This document shows positions 5,958-8,653 of a DNA stretch of 8,653 nucleotides, one piece after another. Numbering within the stretch: the first letter of the stretch is position 1; each line of letters begins with the position of its first letter. The notes beneath the pieces were generated by a model, which was not told the origin of the DNA, did not search any database, and was given only the letters and a program-made list of their open reading frames with translations. The stretch is from positions 1-8,653 of the forward strand of contig JADLDF010000127.1 in NCBI GenBank assembly GCA_020846815.1, written 5' to 3'. A program made the translations under genes and the position numbers. This stretch comes from Gammaproteobacteria bacterium (GTDB lineage Bacteria > Pseudomonadota > Gammaproteobacteria > Steroidobacterales > Steroidobacteraceae).

Positions 5958-6749
5958 ATGATCGTCGAGCGTCTCTGGCCCGGGAATGCCTACCGCAACT
6001 TCCACTACCTGATCGCCTGCGGCGAGACCGGCGAGGCGCTGGCCGTCGACCCGCTCGACTGGCAGCTCTGCCTGGGCCGCGCGCGCGAGCGCGGCTGGAC
6101 CATCACTCAGATCCTGAACACCCACGAGCACCTCGACCACACCGGCGGCAACGAGGGCCTGCGCGCCGCGACCGATGCGAAGCTGCTGGCGCATGCGGGC
6201 GCCGCGGGCCGCATCGGCGGCGTCGACCGCGGTCTCGCGCGCGGCGACGTGATCCGCATCGGCCGCAGCGCCGAGCTCGAATGCCTCGACACGCCCGGCC
6301 ACACCATGGCGCACGTCTGCCTGTTCGCGCACGCGCCGCAGCCGGCGCTGTTCTGCGGCGACACGCTGTTCAATGCCGGCGCCGGCAACTGCCACAACGG
6401 TGGCTCGCCCGAGAAGCTCTACGAGACCTTCGTCGACCAGCTCGCGAAGCTGCCGCCCGCGACGCGCATCCATCCCGGCCACGAATACCTCGGCCGCAAC
6501 CTTGCCTTCACGCTCGACCGTGAGCCCGGCAATGCCGATGCCGCACGCATGGCCGCCGACACCGCGTCGCTCGATCCGGCTGCGGCGCCGGTGACGACGC
6601 TCGCCGACGAAATGCGGATCAACACCTTCTTCAGGCTCGGCAGCCCGGCCGTGATCGCGGGGCTGCGCGCCAGGTTCCCGGAGCTGCCGGAGCGGCCCGA
6701 TCCGCAGACCGTGTTCGTGAAGCTGCGCGAGCTGCGCAACCGCTGGTGA
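5958..6749 (+). CDS. MBL-fold hydrolase, hydroxyacylglutathione hydrolase (GloB)-like
   Basis: A 263-residue metallo-beta-lactamase-fold enzyme resembling glyoxalase II, which would release D-lactate and glutathione from S-lactoylglutathione. Metal-binding residues: THEHLDH (55-61) giving His56, His58, Asp60, His61; His115 in DTPGHT (111-116); Asp135 in CGDTLF (133-138); His175 in HPGHEY (172-177). The N-terminus, NAYRNFHYLI (10-19) then VDP (30-32), and the substrate-loop region NAGAGNCHNGGSPEKLY (139-155) fit the GloB branch. The C-terminal part contains MRINTFFRLG (219-228), recalling the glyoxalase II 'NPFLR' segment, but then ends in a short tail, so substrate preference is not certain. 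Start ATG 5958 has GGGAGG at 5948-5953, 4 nt upstream. It is a different subfamily from the divergent GloC-type neighbour, not a recent duplicate. Confidence 0.9.
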   Translation: MIVERLWPGNAYRNFHYLIACGETGEALAVDPLDWQLCLGRARERGWTITQILNTHEHLDHTGGNEGLRAATDAKLLAHAGAAGRIGGVDRGLARGDVIRIGRSAELECLDTPGHTMAHVCLFAHAPQPALFCGDTLFNAGAGNCHNGGSPEKLYETFVDQLAKLPPATRIHPGHEYLGRNLAFTLDREPGNADAARMAADTASLDPAAAPVTTLADEMRINTFFRLGSPAVIAGLRARFPELPERPDPQTVFVKLRELRNRW

Positions 6750-6885
6750 GAGCGACCGGGGTACCGGCCACGCAGCGCATCGTGACCCTGATCATCCGCC
6801 GCAGCGAGGCCGTGGGCAGAACTCGCTCCTCGCAGGTCGAGGCGCATCGGCCCGGGCGCGCGCCTGCCGAGGAACGACCACGACC

Positions 6886-8055
6886 ATGAGGCTGCAGCTC
6901 TTCGCATACGGCTTCCGGACGTTCTTCTTCGCCGTCGGCTCGAGTGCGCTGCTGCTCGTGCCGATCTGGGCGGCCAGCTTTGCGTTCCAGTGGCCGCTCG
7001 GGACCGACTGGCCGCCGGCGTCGTGGCACGGCCACGAAATGCTGTTCGGATTCGTCTGTGCGGCCATCGCCGGCTTCCTGCTGACGGCGGTGCCGAGCTG
7101 GACGGGGCGGAAAGGCTTCGGCGGCGCTCCGCTGGTGCTGCTGTCCGCAGTCTGGCTGCTCGGCCGGCTGGCCGCCGGCAGCTCGGCGTCCTGGCCCTTC
7201 GCGGCGGTGGCGGTCGCGGACCTGGCCTTCTTGCCCCTGCTGGCCGCATTCCTCGCTCCACCGCTGATCCGCGAGAACAACCGCAACACGCCACTGCTGT
7301 TCGTGCTGCTGATACTGTGGCTCTGCAACGCGACCTTCCACCTCGGTCTGTTCCGTGGCGACGCGCTGCTCGCCAGGCAGGCCCTGCTGGCGGGCATCGA
7401 CGTCGTGCTGATCCTGGTGACCGTGGTCGGCGGGCGCCTCCTGCCGTCGATCACGACCTCGTCACTGCGGCAGCGAGGCGCGAAGCAGGTCGTGCGCGCC
7501 GCGCGCGGCACGACTGCGATCACCGTCGCGCTGATGATCGCGGTCGCAGCCGTCGACCTGATGCACTCCGGGAGCGCCATCGCCGGATGGGTCGCACTGG
7601 CCGCCGCCGTCGCCCAGGGCGCGCGCCTCGCAGCGTGGCAAGGTCTTCGTTCGCTGCAGGATCCGCTGGTCTGGATCCTCCACCTCGCCTATGCCTGGCT
7701 GCCTCTCGGTCTCGTGCTGAAGGCGCTGGCGCTGCTCACCGACCTGACCGTGGCGGCCCACTGGCTGCACGCACTGACGATCGGTGTGATCGCGACCATG
7801 ATCCTCGGCGTGATGACGCGCGTGGCACTCGGCCACACCGGCCGTCCGTTACGTGCCCACGCGCTGACCACGCTGGCCTACGGGCTGCTGGCGGCCGCGG
7901 CGCTCGCGCGTGTCTTCGGCGCGCAGCTTCCATGGATCGGCTATCCCGCGCTCATCGCCCTGAGCGCAGCACTGTGGACGGCGGCCTTCGGACTCTTCCT
8001 CATGGTTTATGGTCCGATCCTGCTCGCACCTCGCGCGGACGGGAAGCCGGGTTGA
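6886..8055 (+). CDS. nnrS: NnrS family heme/copper membrane protein
   Basis: Polytopic inner-membrane protein of 389 residues with about 12 hydrophobic segments. NnrS was described as a heme- and copper-containing membrane protein, and homologues help protect cells against nitric oxide. Family motifs are strong: WHGHEMLFGF (47-56) with His48 and His50, AGFLLTAVPSWTG (62-74), WLLGR (90-94), GGRLLPSIT (182-190), WILHLAYAWLP (263-273) with His266, HWLHALTIG (292-300) and TRVALGHTGRPL (311-322). Start ATG 6886 has only a distant GAGGA (6869-6873, 12 nt). The preceding 136 nt hold no gene, and I see no FNR/Dnr-type TTGAT-N4-ATCAA site there, so NO-responsive control is not evident. No nitrite or nitric oxide reductase genes are in the window. 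A perfect hairpin follows the stop by 4 nt. Confidence 0.94.
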   Translation: MRLQLFAYGFRTFFFAVGSSALLLVPIWAASFAFQWPLGTDWPPASWHGHEMLFGFVCAAIAGFLLTAVPSWTGRKGFGGAPLVLLSAVWLLGRLAAGSSASWPFAAVAVADLAFLPLLAAFLAPPLIRENNRNTPLLFVLLILWLCNATFHLGLFRGDALLARQALLAGIDVVLILVTVVGGRLLPSITTSSLRQRGAKQVVRAARGTTAITVALMIAVAAVDLMHSGSAIAGWVALAAAVAQGARLAAWQGLRSLQDPLVWILHLAYAWLPLGLVLKALALLTDLTVAAHWLHALTIGVIATMILGVMTRVALGHTGRPLRAHALTTLAYGLLAAAALARVFGAQLPWIGYPALIALSAALWTAAFGLFLMVYGPILLAPRADGKPG

Positions 8056-8059
8056 TCGA

Positions 8060-8078
8060 ACGACCTGTCGCAGGTCGT
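8060..8078 (+). terminator. Perfect 8-bp hairpin just after nnrS
   Basis: ACGACCTG (8060-8067), a TCG loop, and CAGGTCGT (8071-8078) form a perfect GC-rich stem beginning 4 nt after the nnrS stop. Position and strength suggest the 3' end of the nnrS transcript. The bases after it are not a T-run, so efficiency as an intrinsic terminator is doubtful and a protective 3' hairpin is equally possible. Confidence 0.45.
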
Positions 8079-8313
8079 CACGAGATGGTGCCTGTGATCG
8101 GATGACACGAGCCAGGCCGCCAGTGGGCCGAAAGATGCCCCCTCACGTCGGGCTGCATCCCAACGCTTCAGGAGTCGTGACGGCATGCTCGAGGCTTCGC
8201 CTTCTTCGTCATCACGCTCCCCGGCTTGCCAGTCCCTTGACGAGGCCGCGTCGGATTGTAGATAAGCGTTCCCGGATGCAGCATGCGCCGCCGTGCCATA
8301 TGGATGTGCAGAA
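8079..8313. other. Intergenic region between nnrS and the LysR-type gene
   Basis: About 235 bp with no convincing coding sequence. A plus-strand frame running to 8326 has no ribosome-binding site, is Arg/Pro-rich and overlaps the LysR start, so it is treated as chance. The 3' half is locally less GC-rich and contains the promoter-like pair at 8237-8266 and the palindrome leading into the LysR start codon. Confidence 0.5.
8237..8266 (+). promoter_or_regulatory. Candidate sigma-70 promoter for the LysR-type gene
   Basis: TTGACG (8237-8242, 5 of 6 consensus -35 bases) is followed after 18 bp by GATAAG (8261-8266, 4 of 6 -10 bases). The predicted start near 8273 gives a leader of about 40 nt that would include the inverted repeat at 8305-8320. 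Other -10 registers are weaker, and spacing of 18 is slightly long. Confidence 0.38.
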
Positions 8314-8320
8314 ATGCACA
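8305..8320 (+). promoter_or_regulatory. 16-bp perfect inverted repeat across the LysR-gene start codon
   Basis: TGTGCA (8305-8310), GAAA (8311-8314), TGCACA (8315-8320). As RNA it would fold into a 6-bp stem closed by a GAAA (GNRA-type) tetraloop, with the AUG at 8314-8316 lying at the loop/stem junction and no strong Shine-Dalgarno free upstream. As DNA it reads TGTGC-N6-GCACA, one base per half different from the CRP/Clp-type TGTGA-N6-TCACA site. Either reading suggests control of the regulator gene; neither is proved by sequence alone. Confidence 0.4.
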
Positions 8321-8653
8321 AGCTGAACTGGGACGATCTCAGGATATTTCTCGCCGTCGCACGTACCGGCCGCTTCGCTGCGGCCGCGAGCCGGCTCGGC
8401 ATCGATCATACGACGGTAGCGCGACGCATCGGCGCTCTGGAGGGGGCGCTCGGCACGACGCTCATCGCGCGCTCGCCACATGGAGCGGAGCTCACGACGA
8501 GCGGAAAGAAACTGCTCGAGTACGCCGAGCGCATGGAAAGCGACGCCATTCGCGCCTGCGAGTCGCTCGACGAGACGGCCTCGCAGATCTCCGGGACCGT
8601 GAGACTCGCGACGCCCGAGGCATTCGGAAGCTGGCTCGTCGCGCCGAACGTCC
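8314..8653 (+). CDS. LysR-type transcriptional regulator (3' end outside window)
   Basis: The first 113 codons of a LysR-family DNA-binding regulator (normally about 300 residues). The N-terminal winged helix-turn-helix is clear: LNWDDLRIFLAVARTG (4-19), FAAAASRLGIDHTTVARRI (21-39) as the helix-turn-helix with recognition helix, LEGALGTTLIAR (42-53), then LTTSGKKLLEYAERME (60-75), the linker helix, and GTVRLATPEAFG (94-105) entering the effector-binding domain. The IDHTTVARR form is typical of a LysR subgroup with 'DHTTV' rather than 'QPALS' recognition helices. Start ATG 8314 is chosen because MHKLNWDDLR matches the usual family opening; an in-frame GTG at 8293 would add seven residues. Its target cannot be known from this window: nnrS lies upstream on the same strand and the downstream side is cut off. 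Confidence 0.93.
   Translation, partial: MHKLNWDDLRIFLAVARTGRFAAAASRLGIDHTTVARRIGALEGALGTTLIARSPHGAELTTSGKKLLEYAERMESDAIRACESLDETASQISGTVRLATPEAFGSWLVAPNV

Noticed and set aside
4989..6482. Apparent N-terminal extension of the Uma2 protein (692-codon open frame)
   Set aside because: The extension runs antisense or out of frame through both MBL hydrolase genes and has no start signal; Uma2 homology begins just after ATG 4988.
6750..6885. Search for an FNR/Dnr/NnrR-type site upstream of nnrS
   Set aside because: No TTGAT-N4-ATCAA or close variant was found; CTGATCATCC at 6788-6797 is not a match.
8296..8303. CCATATGG palindrome upstream of the LysR start
   Set aside because: Only 8 bp and adjacent to a better, longer inverted repeat; expected by chance at this length.
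8102..8326. Possible small plus-strand gene (about 74 codons) before the LysR gene
   Set aside because: No ribosome-binding site, Arg/Pro/His-rich, no recognisable motif, and it overlaps the LysR start codon by 13 nt.

Overview
The window comes from a GC-rich proteobacterial chromosome. The order coxC – small twin-membrane gene – surf1 – SCO-like gene – ctaA – ctaB matches the aa3-type cytochrome c oxidase cluster of gammaproteobacteria such as Pseudomonas and Xanthomonadales relatives. I infer a gammaproteobacterium from this synteny and from the glutathione-linked hydrolases; the species cannot be told. No tRNA, rRNA, CRISPR array, insertion sequence or phage gene is seen.

Layout: (1) 1-497, the 3' half of coxC, oxidase subunit III, followed by a strong G·U-containing hairpin. 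(2) 611-823, minus strand, a 70-residue two-helix membrane protein. A 90-bp divergent gap with overlapping -10-like sequences separates it from the next block. (3) 913-4371, plus strand, a compact assembly operon: surf1, an SCO/thioredoxin-like copper-chaperone candidate (4-nt overlap with surf1), ctaA (heme A synthase) and ctaB (heme O synthase, TTG start). (4) 4404-4988, minus strand, an isolated Uma2-family PD-(D/E)xK protein, convergent with ctaB. (5) Two metallo-beta-lactamase-fold hydrolases facing away from each other: a GloC/YcbL-type enzyme (5078-5737, minus) and a larger hydroxyacylglutathione-hydrolase-like enzyme (5958-6749, plus). (6) nnrS (6886-8055), a polytopic heme/copper protein linked to nitric oxide stress, ending in a perfect hairpin. 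(7) From 8314, the first 113 codons of a LysR-type regulator cut by the window end, with a 16-bp perfect inverted repeat across its start codon.

How the genes work together: CtaB farnesylates heme B to heme O and CtaA oxidises heme O to heme A. SURF1 is thought to help deliver heme A to subunit I, and SCO-like proteins deliver copper to the CuA site, so block 3 is a cofactor supply line for the oxidase whose subunit III lies just upstream. NnrS fits a respiratory/NO theme, since NO poisons heme-copper oxidases. The two MBL hydrolases belong to thioester (S-lactoylglutathione type) detoxification and look like ordinary housekeeping neighbours.

I do not see an obviously new multi-gene system. 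The most useful leads are the SCO-like protein with an intact metal-ligand set inside the surf1–ctaA operon, an Asn where SURF1 normally has a conserved His, and the start-codon palindrome of the LysR gene.
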